Shown here one piece after another: positions 1 through 9,631 of a stretch of 64,000 nt of DNA. Source of the stretch: Saururus chinensis. Lineage: Eukaryota > Streptophyta > Magnoliopsida > Piperales > Saururaceae. The notes under the pieces were generated by a model, which was not told the origin of the DNA, did no database searches, and saw only the letters and a list, made by a program, of their open reading frames with translations. Every line of letters begins with the position of its first letter. The first letter of the stretch is position 1. Made by a program: the position numbers and the translations under genes. The DNA lies in assembly GCA_035235625.1 (NCBI GenBank), contig CP141142.1, positions 14,104,995 to 14,168,994 on the forward strand, read 5' to 3'.

Positions 1-1299
1 GAGGAGAGTGAGAGAGAGAGAGGAAAGAGGAAGGAGAGAGAGGGTAGAGGGAGAGGGGAGGGGATATGAATTTTTTTTTAAAAAATTGTTGTATTCGCGA
101 CGTATAACGTATACATGTATTAGCGACGTATAACTTATACGTCGTGAAGAAGGGTATTAGTAGCGACGCTCAATGCAAGCGTCGCTAATTTATTTTTATT
201 TTTTTATAAATATCAGGCAAAATTCCTCACATGGGGAAATTTCGCACGCGGGCGAAATTTCGCCTGCTCCCTATAAAACACGCCAGCCCTGAACCTCCCC
301 CATTTTTCCCTCGCAGCCGCTGACCACCGCATCGCCGCCCCACCATCACTGCCTTCCCGCCGCCTCCTCCGCCCCTCCCCGCCGTCCACAACGCCTTGTC
401 CACGGGCCCCACCCCTCCTTTCTCTTTCCCCTCTGCTCCGATCTCCCACTCCCTCCCCTTGCTCCAATTGCCCGCTGCCACCCTCGTCCGACCACCACAT
501 CACCGCCCCGCCGTCACTGCCTTCCTGCCGCCTCTCCCTGCTGCCGTCCGCGGCGCCTTGTCCTCCGGCCCCACCCCCTCCTTTCTCTTTCCCCTCTGCT
601 CCGGTCTCCCGCTCCCTCCCCTTGTTCCAGTTGCCCGCCGCCACCCTCCGCTGACCACGGCATTGCCGCCCTGCTGTCACTACCTTCCTGCCGCCTCCTC
701 CGCCTCTCCCTGCCGCCGTCCACGACACCTTGTCCTCCGGCCCCCACCCCCTCCTTTCTCTTTCCCCTTTGCTCCGGTCTCCTGCTCCCTCCCCTTGCTC
801 CAGCTTGCCCACCGCCGCATAGCCCCTTCGCCCCCGGCCTTTGTCCGCCGCCGACAACAGCCTCGCTGCCCCATGTCCCCCTCTCCATTCCCTGCCCTGC
901 TCCATTCCCCATCTCCCTCTACTCCGGTCCCACCCTCACCCCCTTCCCCCGGCTCAAGCCGCCTGCCGCCGTGCCTCCCCTCCGTCCATGGTCTCCATCT
1001 TCCGCTACCCTCTGATCCCTCCGGTCCCCCTCCCCCTTTGCCACCGTCCAGTCCCCCTCCTCCCCTGATGCCCCCCGGCTCAGTCGCCCCTCCCTCCCCC
1101 ACCTAGCCCTTCTCCCCCTGCTCAGTCCCCCCTCCTCCCTTGATGCCCCTGGCTCAGTCGCCCCTCCCTCCCCCAACTGCTGTACTTTTATCGATGTATT
1201 TAGCGACGTTTTTTATGCGTCACTAATACTCATTAGCGATGCCTATGGTATCATTAGCGACGCTTATATGCTTTGCTAATACTGCAATTTGTTGTAGTG
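1..1299. mobile_element. CACTA-like element, right-end fragment
   Basis: The fragment ends in TTTGTTGTAGTG at 1288-1299, the complement of the CACTACAACAAA terminus seen at 50037. Subterminal DNA at 118-190 and 1195-1285 carries short palindromic units built on AGCGACG and CGTCGCT, the same motif family found in the other CACTA-like pieces of this window. The left end lies before the window. A GA-rich tract opens it (1-62), and a GC-rich block (about 230-1180) fills the middle. No transposase is visible, so this is a non-autonomous or truncated copy. Family assignment rests on the terminus and subterminal repeats, not on a protein. Confidence 0.65.
316..815. repeat. GC-rich tandem repeat, three units of about 165 bp
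   Basis: Three successive units share the order 'CTGACCACC/ACGGCAT', a C-rich stretch, CCTTGTCC, a CTCCTTTCTCTTTCCCC box and CTCCCCTTG. The CCTTGTC anchor falls at 394, 556 and 728, giving spacings of 162 and 172 bp. The block sits inside the CACTA-like fragment and is strongly pyrimidine-biased on the plus strand. It is preceded at about 272 by CTATAAAA. It looks like captured or amplified GC-rich DNA. Long frames across it, rich in Pro on the plus strand and Gly on the minus strand, are expected from composition and are not called as genes. Confidence 0.7.
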
Positions 1300-2240
1300 T
1301 GAGAGATGAGAGATAGAGAGGAGAGAGGAGAGAGAGTGAGAAAACATATAGAGGAGAATGAAGAGATAGAATTTAATTTAGATTTTTTAGAAATGTTTTT
1401 ATTATATATTATATTTTTTTATTATAACTATTTGCGATGCTTACTTTTAAACGTCGTAAAAAACAGTTATTGGCAACACTTAGTTAAAAACGTCGCAAAT
1501 AGTGATACTATTTGTGATGCTTGTTACAAAGCGTTGCTAGTATGTATGTTTTTTCACATGCGAGTTATAAATATCCGCGCCCTCTCCGCTCTAGTCCCCA
1601 CCCTTGGCTGCGGCACCTCCACCCGCCACCCTCCTCAGCCCACCTTTGCTCCCCATCTCCCCCCACCGCTTGCCGAACCCCCCCCCCCCTAAACTGCCCC
1701 CTACCCAAAATTTCACTAGCGATTTTAAATTTATTTTTTATTAGCAACACTTTTTAAAGGGATCAATAATATTTTATTAAATATTTATTTTTATCATTAG
1801 CAACACTTTAAAAAATGTCGCTAATATTTTTTATTTTTTGAATTAGCGATGCTTTTAAAAGCATCGCTAATAACTTTTTTTATTTTTTTTAGTGAAAATA
1901 GGTGTCGCTAATATTTTAAATACTTTTTTAAAATATTTTAATATAGCGACGCTTTATAAAGAGTCACTAATAATTAATATTAGTGACGCATGTGAATAAG
2001 TGTAACTAATAATTTACTCCCTGCGATGTATAATAAAGCATTGCAAAAAATATCAGTGTCGCTAATATGGTACTATTAGTAACACTTTTGGATGTGTGTC
2101 ACGATTAGCAGTAATGACTATACTTTTATTGACACATTTAGCAACACTTTTGAAGCATCACTAAAGGTAGTCATTAGTGATGCTTTTATGACTATTAGCA
2201 ACATTTAAAAGTATTGTTAATAGTACTTTTTGTTGTAGTG
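1300..2240. mobile_element. Second CACTA-like right-end fragment
   Basis: It ends in TTTTTGTTGTAGTG at 2227-2240. Like the first fragment it runs GA-rich tract (1300-1345), palindromic units (1430-1530), pyrimidine-rich GC block (1570-1700), then many AGCGACG/AGCAACACTTT units (1735-2230). The same order of parts suggests either two related copies side by side or one nested in the other. No transposase frame was found. Confidence 0.6.
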
Positions 2241-3012
2241 TTAAAAGGAATATGCATTGAATGAATAATAGTAAGATGAAGCCTTTTTTATGCTTACAAA
2301 GTTAGGCCCTAAATTTAAAATATGTAGTAAAAGAGAAAATAGAGGGCATAAAGGTAATTTTTATTCATTTCAATATAACCATAGTCCTTTCTTTGTAGAG
2401 GGTCTTAGGTAGCTGCCTAACCTAGCTAGGCATTGAGCCGGCCCTCTCGGTAATTCACTTTAAATAATCTAACAAACAGCTCATTAGCCTTTATTAACTT
2501 CTACTTGTTTACTTGCTGATCTAAATAAAGGTATCTTTCCTTATAATCAACATATCTTTACATGCTATGTTGTATGTGATACAGGGTACGTAGGTGAAGA
2601 AGTTATAATTGTATTAGTTCAAAATTTTGTCTTCTTGTTCCATGTTACTCTTATTGATCAAGTTCCATAATATTGACGCTTTTTCTAGTTAATTCTTTTG
2701 ATTTTTGCGCTTACAACGTTCTCCAAACTTTAAATACAAAACCCGGCCGGACGATTACCCGGCCGGACCGACAATGAAATAAAAAACTACTGGAATAGCC
2801 ATATCAGTAAGAAGCTCAAAAGCCAGACAAGTCCCCAAAATTTTCATAAATCAGCAACTAAAAAGTGCACAGGCGAAAAGGAGTACCAAAAATGGGAAGA
2901 AAGAGAGAAGAAATTTGGCCGAGGAAACTGAAGAGAGGTCTCAAAAACCATAGTCCTCCTCCCTAAGCCTAAAAGATTAGCATCATTTAAAACAACAAAA
3001 CAATATAGCATA
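2241..3012. other. Unassigned intergenic stretch
   Basis: AT-rich DNA without a convincing coding frame. The only local structure noticed is a pair of ACCCGGCCGGA copies about 16 bp apart near 2741-2767. A short frame beginning ATGGGAAGAAAGAG at about 2891 is only about 25 codons and is not called. Confidence 0.4.
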
Positions 3013-3291
3013 ATGGAGAGCAGTGATGATGGCTCAAGTGACAAAAACCAAGGGCCAGTTTCAGGAGAGCAGGGAGAGGCCATTGAGGATGTCGCGCACC
3101 TTCTTCCTTGGCATGATCACTATGATCAGTATGAGCATAATCAACTTTTAAATGCAGATTTCTTCATACAGTCAGAATTCAATATGAACATTAATGACAT
3201 GCTTGACAAGCTCTACGAGTACTTGGAACTCCTCAAAGCCCAGGAAGGACAAGTACAGGAAAGCTCATTGGAAGAATTTTTATGGGCTTAA
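3013..3291 (+). CDS. Hypothetical acidic 92-aa protein, not recognised
   Basis: An ATG-initiated 92-codon frame ending in TAA. The product is acidic: a Ser/Asp-rich start (ESSDDGSSD), a His/Asp/Tyr/Gln patch near residues 33-44 (WHDHYDQYEHNQ), and a probable amphipathic helix at about residues 60-80 (INDMLDKLYEYLELLKAQ). No signal peptide, membrane segment or known motif was recognised. Codon content looks more balanced than in the surrounding AT-rich DNA, which is why it is listed. It could be a small gene, a terminal exon or a gene fragment carried by a transposon. No splice sites or promoter could be assigned. Confidence 0.3.
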   Translation: MESSDDGSSDKNQGPVSGEQGEAIEDVAHLLPWHDHYDQYEHNQLLNADFFIQSEFNMNINDMLDKLYEYLELLKAQEGQVQESSLEEFLWA

Positions 3292-4520
3292 ATAATTGTC
3301 CTTAATGAATGAGTCGATATCACCTCAATAATCTCTGCAGTACCCTTTTAAGTAAATAAAGAAACCATTGAATAATTATTTGGGTGCACATAGCCGCCTT
3401 CTTTTTTGATATATGTTGAGAATCCCTCGCAGACCGTGCAATGGCGGAGGAAAGTTCTTGGGCACTTAAGTATGGGCGACATAAAAAATCCTCGTGGATG
3501 TGGACCAACTCTTGAGAAAAGGGTTTAAGTTTGGGTCCGCATTTAGAGGGAACCTAAACCCTTGTGGATGTGGACCAACCATTCAGAAAAGGGTTTAGGA
3601 CCCTTGTGGACGTGGACCAACCCTTTAGAAAAGGGTTTAAGTTTGGGTCCACATTTGGAGGATACCTAAGTCTTTATGGGTTGAGAATTTTGTTTACTAT
3701 AGATAAATTTATACTGCTCAAATAAGTACTTGTCATGTTCAACAGCCCATTATTTATATTCCATCACCACCTTTAATTAGATAGGAAATATAGGTCTCAC
3801 CTGATAACACATTTACTTTTCCTATCCAATCATAAGTAATTTAGGGGTTTAGGAGGTTTAGAGAAAGTGGTGCAAGAATGTCACCATCCATTAAATTAAA
3901 TAACTTTAGGGAAATTTTGTGATGAGTGCATTAAATAGTGGCCTAATTATGGATAAATTCAAGCAATATTTTTTACTGCAATAAGGACAAGCTTTTAAAC
4001 AGGACAAAAATGCTCTTATCTCCCATCTTCCTTAAACCCACTTTTTTCACTACCTACTAGGGCCACCAGAAGAGTTCTTCCATAACTTTGCTAAATCACC
4101 ACACTTCCATCAAATGTAAATGGTCAATATTAGTAATAAAGAAAATATATATTAATAACATACATTATATGCCATCTGTTCAATAATAATAGTTATATTT
4201 AAAAAAATAGTAAGTTTTATTAAATGATGAAATCTATGAGAGGGGAAAACTTATGATACACTTTTTTGAATAGTTGACCACTTAAATTTAACAAAATAGA
4301 GCTATTAATATAAAGTAAATTTTTGTCATATGGAGCTATTAATATAGGGCAAAGGGAATATATTATTTGTATTAAATGGATATTGTTTGAGTTAAATGTA
4401 TTCACTCTATGTGTTTAAAATATATATTATTTGTGTACATACTATTCATGTTAAATCTATACTTTTTATTTCTGCTGCTAACCTCATTGTTTGTTGGCTT
4501 TAGTTTATGAGATACATATC
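3292..4520. other. Unassigned AT-rich stretch with a small tandem repeat
   Basis: Apart from the repeat listed at 3489-3680 nothing coding is seen. A weak inverted pair near 4168 and 4350-4372 (CTGTTCAATAATAAT and ATTAATATAGGGCAAAGGG) hints at a decayed Stowaway-like MITE but is too diverged to call. Confidence 0.35.
3489..3680. repeat. Imperfect tandem repeat, three copies
   Basis: The unit CTTGTGGATGTGGACCAA followed by AGAAAAGGGTTTA recurs with starts at 3491, 3561 and 3603. Units one and three also share TTAAGTTTGGGTCC and an ACCTAA tail. Unequal spacings (70 and 42 bp) indicate that the middle unit lost about 28 bp. Confidence 0.7.
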
Positions 4521-4529
4521 TAGTGGCCA

Positions 4530-4860
4530 ATGGTTGGTTGTGGTAGCTAGATCTAACCATGGTGGCTAGAGCTTCGCCATGCATGGTTGATCATAGCCTA
4601 ATGTATCCAACCTGGGCATTGTGGCAAGGCACAATCAAGCTCTAGCCACTCGCCATGGTGGCCAGAGCCTATCCACAGCCATATCTTGCTGCCATGGCCA
4701 AAGCTTGGCCATCGTAGCCAAGAGATGCCAATCTCTACCACTGGCCATGGTGACTAGATCTAGCCACCACAACTAAAACCTAGCCATCACATCGTGGCCA
4801 ATACCAGGCAGATAGATGCTAGTCGCAGTGGTCATAGCAACTAGGGCTGACTGCAAGCAG
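4530..4860. repeat. Degenerate GCCATGGTGGC-type low-order repeat
   Basis: Multiple diverged copies of words such as TAGCCAC, GCCATGGTG, GCCAGAGC and AAGCTTGGCCAT are packed into about 330 bp, in both orientations because the core is nearly self-complementary. No open frame follows the repeat. Origin unknown. Confidence 0.5.
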
Positions 4861-5640
4861 CTAGCTCTGTTACTCATGAAGCCTTGCTAAGGGCATCACG
4901 ACAGTGGATGATAATATAGAAGGTTGTAGCGACTGTGACAGTGGCAGCAATGAAGGTGACAAAAATGACATAGGAAAAGAACTAAGGATATTAGGGTTAA
5001 GAGAGGGTGATGGTAGGACTAGCATCTTACAAAGTGGTGGCAATTTTCATAATTTGACTGTCCATTTTGAAGACTTGAAAAAATCATAGGGGAATTAAGA
5101 CATCAAAGATAAAAAGGGTGGAGCTATTGTTAAATAGATGCATGTAGAAAGACGTGATGTCTATGTTTCCACAGTTTTAACAAATAATTAAATCAGAATA
5201 AATACTCACTTGGGTTCTTATTGACATAAACTTCTTTACAGAAAGAGTTTTTTCCATATTACTTAGCCAAAAAAGGGAATATTTCATATTCTTTGGTTTT
5301 TCCAAAAATACCAATAAATTTAGACTTACAAGATATAAGAAGTTTTGGACATAACTACCCCTGGGTCAGGGTTTAAGGTTTTATGTCGTGTAAACCCATT
5401 ACACGGTCGCATTTACACACAAATGACTTTACAGACTGGCTATTTTGACAGTCTGATAAGTGAGAACCAAATATGCAATGTGAGTTTAGATTTTTGACCT
5501 ATCCCATTGGTACTTTTAAAACAACTCCAATCAATTTTCAAAATTCAAGCAGTGAGATGCGAAAAAACTCCACAACATTTGGTTTTTCTTGTTTCTAAAA
5601 GGCAATTTTGAAAATTTCCACCCAAAGCCAAAGTTTCAGC
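4861..5640. other. Unassigned stretch left of the MULE gene
   Basis: A 61-codon frame at 4904-5089 (Gly/Asp/Ser-rich) has no recognisable motif and is not supported as a gene. Nothing else stands out. The left terminus of the Mutator-like element should lie in or left of this stretch, but no inverted repeat partner could be identified by eye. Confidence 0.3.
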
Positions 5641-5648
5641 TGTGAAGT

Positions 5649-6139
5649 GAGGTTGTTTTCAATATTTGGGACAAAATACTATCCCTCACAGTCGAAGAAG
5701 TCGCACTCATAACGGGTTTGAGTACAAAAGGGAATCCACTAAAGTTGGACTGTGGCAACGTGAAGGCTACCCAAGGCAAGGGGCAATTCTCCCAAAGGTT
5801 ATTCACAGGGAAGTGGCCAAAGAAGAATCCGGTTGAAGAAATTTTGAAAGAAGTGGTTGAGAACAAACGGAATGTCTCTGACAAGGGCTTAGCACAATTT
5901 TCCATCGTGCACATGGGGGGTCTTCTTTTTATTTACACAAAGCAACAGATCCATCTCCTCATCTCTATATGACTTCATAGATAACCTAACAATTGTAGGG
6001 AGGTACAATTGGACTAGGGACGTTCATGATATGTTGATTCGAGGAATATCATCAGCCCATCGAACATTAGGAGTAGACAAGATGAGCGCTTCGCCACTGC
6101 CGGATTTCGTGTTGGGGATTCGTTTGTGCTCCAGTTAAA
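5649..6139 (+). pseudogene. Plant-mobile-domain-like MULE accessory gene, first exon
   Basis: The open frame begins after a stop near 5645. It reads LSLTVEEVALITGL at its start, a pattern typical of the plant mobile domain (PMD, also called aminotransferase-like) and of the related DUF1985 domain of transposon proteins. A frameshift near 5965 is needed to continue into YNWTRDVHDMLIRGISSAHR, which fits the later 'Y-W-G-x-A' part of such domains. The exon ends near FRVGDSFVLQ, where PMD proteins commonly continue with a Trp-rich 'W-F/Y-x-E/K-H' segment. A matching segment (VWFFKHT) appears at 9635 on the far side of the chromovirus insertion, so the gene is probably split by it. Domain identity is from pattern recognition only. 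Broken by frameshift. Confidence 0.5.
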
Positions 6140-6448
6140 TGTCATATTATTCATAACACAATCGGTATGATTAGCGTAGTATGAATAAAACAATATTATA
6201 TACACACTTTAGGTATATCATAATATGAATCACAGGATGGTTTGCATATCTTGTTTATGAAAACATAATATGCAACACGAAAGTGTACTTATCGTGTTAT
6301 TGGTAAGATGATATAGTACTCTATCATGTTACGCACAATTACATGAACCTAGAATTGTGTGTAATTGATAATATGAGATTAATAAACGTGTTATCCATGA
6401 CATGACATATGTACACTATTAAGAGGATTGTTTTGCCTTCTCCACTAG
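6140..6448 (+). other. Inferred intron of the PMD-like gene, motif-rich
   Basis: It lies between the last PMD-like exon codons and an acceptor-like CTCCACTAG ending at about 6449. It is AT-rich and contains TCGTGTTATTGG, ACGTGTTATCC, ATAACACAATC and ATCATGTTACG, members of a motif family that recurs in other inferred introns and spacers of the same element. The donor is not clean. Confidence 0.4.
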
Positions 6449-6453
6449 GTGTG

Positions 6454-6821
6454 TGTTGTGCACAATGACCAGATGACTAGACTCGACCAGTTTCTTAGAC
6501 TTTACTTTATTATTTCCATACGATTTGCTATTGAACAATTAATATAATAGATATTTAGATGTATTTTGGGTTGGTTCAGTCAGTGGCCCGGGTTAGCCGA
6601 ACCACTGACTGGCATGCATCCCTAGGGAAGTGGGCCGGCCTGGGTTGGGTTGGGTTGGCGCGACTCTCTAGGGGGCTGGTCATCCCCTATATGGGGCGAT
6701 CCCTTTTCTTTTAAGAGTTATGCAAAATATTGAATGCTAGATTCTTCCCTTTCTTCTCCAATTCTCCCCTTTCACTGCGTAGTACTCCTAGGTATCGATT
6801 GTGCCTGCATCGGGCACAACA
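6454..6821 (+). repeat. Chromovirus 5' LTR
   Basis: 368 bp beginning TGTTGTGCAC and ending GGCACAACA, with TG/CA termini and an inverted TGTTGTGC/GGCACAACA pattern. Compared with the 3' LTR it has an extra GGGTT unit near 6645 and scattered transitions. A TATATGGGG motif near 6690 may be promoter-like but is not a clear TATA box. Confidence 0.92.
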
Positions 6822-6822
6822 T

Positions 6823-6834
6823 TGGTATTGGAGC
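6823..6834 (+). other. Chromovirus primer binding site
   Basis: TGGTATTGGAGC starts two bases after the LTR. It matches the usual initiator-methionine tRNA primer site TGGTATCAGAGC except at two positions. This is the site where the tRNA primes minus-strand DNA synthesis in related elements. Confidence 0.8.
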
Positions 6835-6850
6835 ATTACAATTCTCGGAC

Positions 6851-7666
6851 ATGGCTCCAGGAAAGCAATCTGCTACTATTCCAGAGGTTCAGTCGGAGAA
6901 GGAGGTACCAGCGTCAGAGCCTGCTTCTGCAGACAGCCCGAAGGATGATCTTCTTGCCATAGCCAGTGATGCTAAACTCGACAAAATCATAGCAGCGCTG
7001 GAGGCTCTGACATCGTACATGGCGAATATGGTCAAGGGCGAAGTTTTGGGGCGCACAACGCCCATCCTGCCAGGGCCGCCTTCTGTGGTCATGGAGAAGG
7101 GCAGCCCATCCCAAACTGCTGTGCCAGCCTTCTCTTGCCCTCCGGCGCCCGTGGATGTCGACACACCAGTCTTCCCTGGCCTAGCGCGCTTCCCTCCTGG
7201 AATTCCAGCCTCAGAGGGGAGCCGCCAGGCCTGGGACATGAGAGGCACACCAGGTGTTCGAGATAATGCCCAGATGGTGTTGCCTGCCCACAACCAGTTT
7301 CTGGACGTAGAGGATGATTGGGACGATTATTAGGAGCATCGCGGTAGAGCCCGTGGGGGGGCTGAACCTCGTCTTGCTCGTTTACAGTTCCCTCGCTATA
7401 ATGGGGATGATGACCAGGTGGAATGGCTGTACAAGGCGGAGAAGTTCTTCTCCTATCAAGGCACGCACTCTGAGGCAGAGTGTCTGCGCATAGCAGCCTT
7501 TCATTTGGATGGCGATGCATCGGTTTGGTTCCATAACTTTGAGAAAGAGGTGCGCTATCCTACTTGGGCAGCATTCTCTGGCACTTTCACTCCGCGCACT
7601 ATGCGGGTGCAGGGATTCCTGAAGCAGGAACAGGTATATCTTGATAGACAATGGTTCCACTCATAA
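6851..7666 (+). pseudogene. Chromovirus gag remnant
   Basis: The frame starts MAPGKQSATIPEV and is interrupted by a TAG at 7331-7333, then continues in the same frame with the conserved retrotransposon gag core. That core includes RYNGDDDQVEWLYKAEKFF, then LRIAAFHLDGDASVWF and TWAAFSGTF. In intact relatives these form the capsid-like part that assembles the particle. After the core the sequence jumps within about 30 bp to the protease active-site region, so the gag C-terminus and CCHC knuckle were lost, with a frame change. Non-functional. Confidence 0.8.
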
Positions 7667-7940
7667 TTTTATTAATAATAAGGTAGCTCATCGCCTCGGG
7701 TGTTTGGTGTCAGACTTGAAACCGTTCGATGTATTGATTGGTGATGGTAAGCATCTTCGGAGTACCGGTGTGTGCGCTCAAATTACTCTCTCGATCCAGG
7801 GTACTATATTTGTCACTGACCTTTTCTTGCTGCCAACAAAAGGGGCGGATGTCATTTTGGGAGTACAGTGGCTGCAAGAATTGGGTGATGTGGTGTGGAA
7901 TTTTTGGGATATGGTGATGGAATTTGAGCATCAGGGATAG
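7638..7940 (+). pseudogene. Chromovirus aspartic protease remnant
   Basis: The frame carries the retropepsin-like active-site region MIDNGSTHNFI, where the usual D-S/T-G triad reads D-N-G, followed by the flap region and VILGVQWLQELG, typical of the protease C-terminal half. The protease would cleave the polyprotein. The altered triad suggests it is catalytically dead. It ends where the large RT/RNase H deletion begins. Confidence 0.75.
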
Positions 7941-7959
7941 CAGGTTCGGTTGGAGGGGT

Positions 7960-9237
7960 CATGGCCTGGCACTCTTCTTTCGGCCCAGGACATGGGGTCC
8001 GGTGGCTGGCCACGAGGGGTCCTTCCGTACATATAAGAGGGTTAGCCAGAGTTTCTTATGGAGGGGCGTTCGTCGTGCTGTCCACGATTATGTCGCTGCT
8101 TGTGATGTTTGTTAGCGGGCTAAAGCCACGACCACCTCCCCCGCCGGGTTGCTCCATCTGCTGTCTATTCCAGAGAAGGTTTGGGATGACATTTTGATGG
8201 ATTTCGTGGAGGCTTTACCGGTCATGAAGGGTAAGTCCGTTATCATGGTTGTGGTGGACAGATTGTCAAAGTATGCGCATTTTTGCGCGCTTGGCCATCC
8301 CTTCACTGCAAAGATGGTTGCTAAGCTCTTTGTTCTCTAGGTGGCGTGCTTGCATGGTATGCCGCACACTATTGTCTCTGACCGGGACTGGGTATTTCTC
8401 TCACAGTTTTGGCAGGAGTTTTTTCTATTGCAGGGGTCTTCTTTACATATGAGCACCGCCTATCATCCTCAGACAGATGGCCAGACGGAGGTGGCTAATC
8501 GTTGCTTGGAACAATACCTCTGCTGTTTCACCATGCTACAGCCCCGCAAATGGCTTCAGCTCCTTCCCTGGGCTGAGTGGTCTTATAATACGGCTTATCA
8601 TACGCGTGTTGGGTTCACCCCGTTTGAGGTGCTTTATGGGCGGCCACCACCGACTGTTTTATCTTCTGTGCCGAGTCGCTCCTCCGTTGCCGAGGTGGAT
8701 TATATGTTGTAGACGCAAGATGAGGTCTTACGCCAGCTTAAGGAGAATCTTTCGGCTGCCCAGAACAGGATGAAGCAAGTTTATGATCGTCATCATATGG
8801 ATAGAGAATTTGATGTTGGTGATTTGGTCTATGTCTCGGTTCTTCCCCAGTGTCAGACCTCTCTGTTTCAGCCGGCACACTCCAAGCTGGCCCCCCGCTT
8901 CCATGGCTCGTATGTTATTGAGGAGCATATTAGACGGGTGGCCTACCGCCTTACTCTTCCTCCTGATTCTTTAGTTCATCCGGTGTTTCATGTCTCTAAT
9001 CTGCGACGATTTGTGGGTGATGCTACTGTGGCGCTCACCATTCCTCCGCCTCCCTTGATGGGGTCGCCTATGTCCGCTGATCCTGTTCCTGCCGCTATTC
9101 TCCAGAAGCATCGGGTTCGACGCTCGGGCCGTATTATCACTAAAGTTTTGCTGTCTTGGCAAGGTTAGCCTCTGGAGGATGCCACGTGGATGCCTGAAGA
9201 TGACTTTCTGGCCCGTTTTCCAGATTGGTCGTCTTGA
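7960..9237 (+). pseudogene. Chromovirus integrase with chromodomain, nonsense-broken
   Basis: One reading frame runs from about 7960 to the TGA at 9235-9237 with in-frame TAG codons at 8113, 8338, 8710 and 9166. It shows an HHCC-type zinc segment (ending VAACDVC), then the catalytic core with the first Asp in [10 protein letters not shown], the second in IVSDRDW and the Glu in HPQTDGQTEVANR. The GPY/F-like region HPVFHVSNLRRF follows, then a chromodomain with WQG, PLEDATW and FPDW. In relatives the integrase joins cDNA to the host chromosome and the chromodomain directs it to histone marks. All three acidic catalytic residues are still readable. At least two stops sit where Gln (CAG) is expected. 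Confidence 0.85.
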
Positions 9238-9251
9238 GGACAAGGCGACTA

Positions 9252-9268
9252 GCGGAAGCATGGTGGAG
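9252..9268 (+). other. Chromovirus polypurine tract region
   Basis: The purine-rich GCGGAAGCATGGTGGAG abuts the 3' LTR start at 9269, the expected position of the plus-strand priming site. It is interrupted by pyrimidines. Confidence 0.6.
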
Positions 9269-9631
9269 TGTTGTGCACGATGACCAGATGACCAGACTTG
9301 ACCAGTTGCTTAGACTTTACTTTATTATTTCCATACGATTTGCTATTGAACAATTAGTATAATAGATATTTAGATGTATTTTGGGTTGGTTCAGTCAGTG
9401 GCCCGGGTTAGCCGATCCACTGACTGGCATGCGTCCCTAGGGAAGTGGGCTTGCCTGGGTTGGGTTGGCGCGACTCCCTAGGGGACTGGTCGCCCCCTAT
9501 ATGGGGCGATCCCTTTTCTTTTCAAAGTTATGCAAAATATTGAATCCTAGCTTCTTCCCTTTCTTCTCCAATTCTCCCCTTTCACTGCGTAGTACTCCTA
9601 GGTATCGATTGTGCCTGCATCAGGCACAACA
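9269..9631 (+). repeat. Chromovirus 3' LTR
   Basis: 363 bp, TGTTGTGCAC to GGCACAACA, collinear with 6454-6821 and about 5% diverged by hand count. It is followed directly by the GTGTG target duplicate at 9632-9636. Confidence 0.92.

Larger units (their letters stand above)
6454..9631 (+). mobile_element. Internally deleted Ty3/Gypsy chromovirus
   Basis: This is a complete LTR-to-LTR unit of 3178 bp with a perfect 5-bp target duplication, GTGTG at 6449-6453 and 9632-9636. Its order is 5' LTR, primer binding site, gag, protease, integrase, chromodomain, polypurine tract, 3' LTR. Reverse transcriptase and RNase H, normally between protease and integrase, are missing, and the gag C-terminus with its zinc knuckle is also missing. 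The protease-gag-integrase order and terminal chromodomain place it among plant chromoviruses. The LTRs differ by about 18 substitutions and a 5-bp indel by hand count. It is a non-autonomous derivative inserted at the intron-exon boundary of the PMD-like gene. Confidence 0.9.

Noticed and set aside
213..1176. Long Gly/Arg-rich minus-strand and Pro-rich plus-strand frames
   Set aside because: They arise from the pyrimidine-rich tandem repeat; several frames are open at once on both strands and no domain is present.
5636..5914. Minus-strand 92-codon frame
   Set aside because: Antisense of the PMD-like exon, which has the recognisable pattern on the plus strand.
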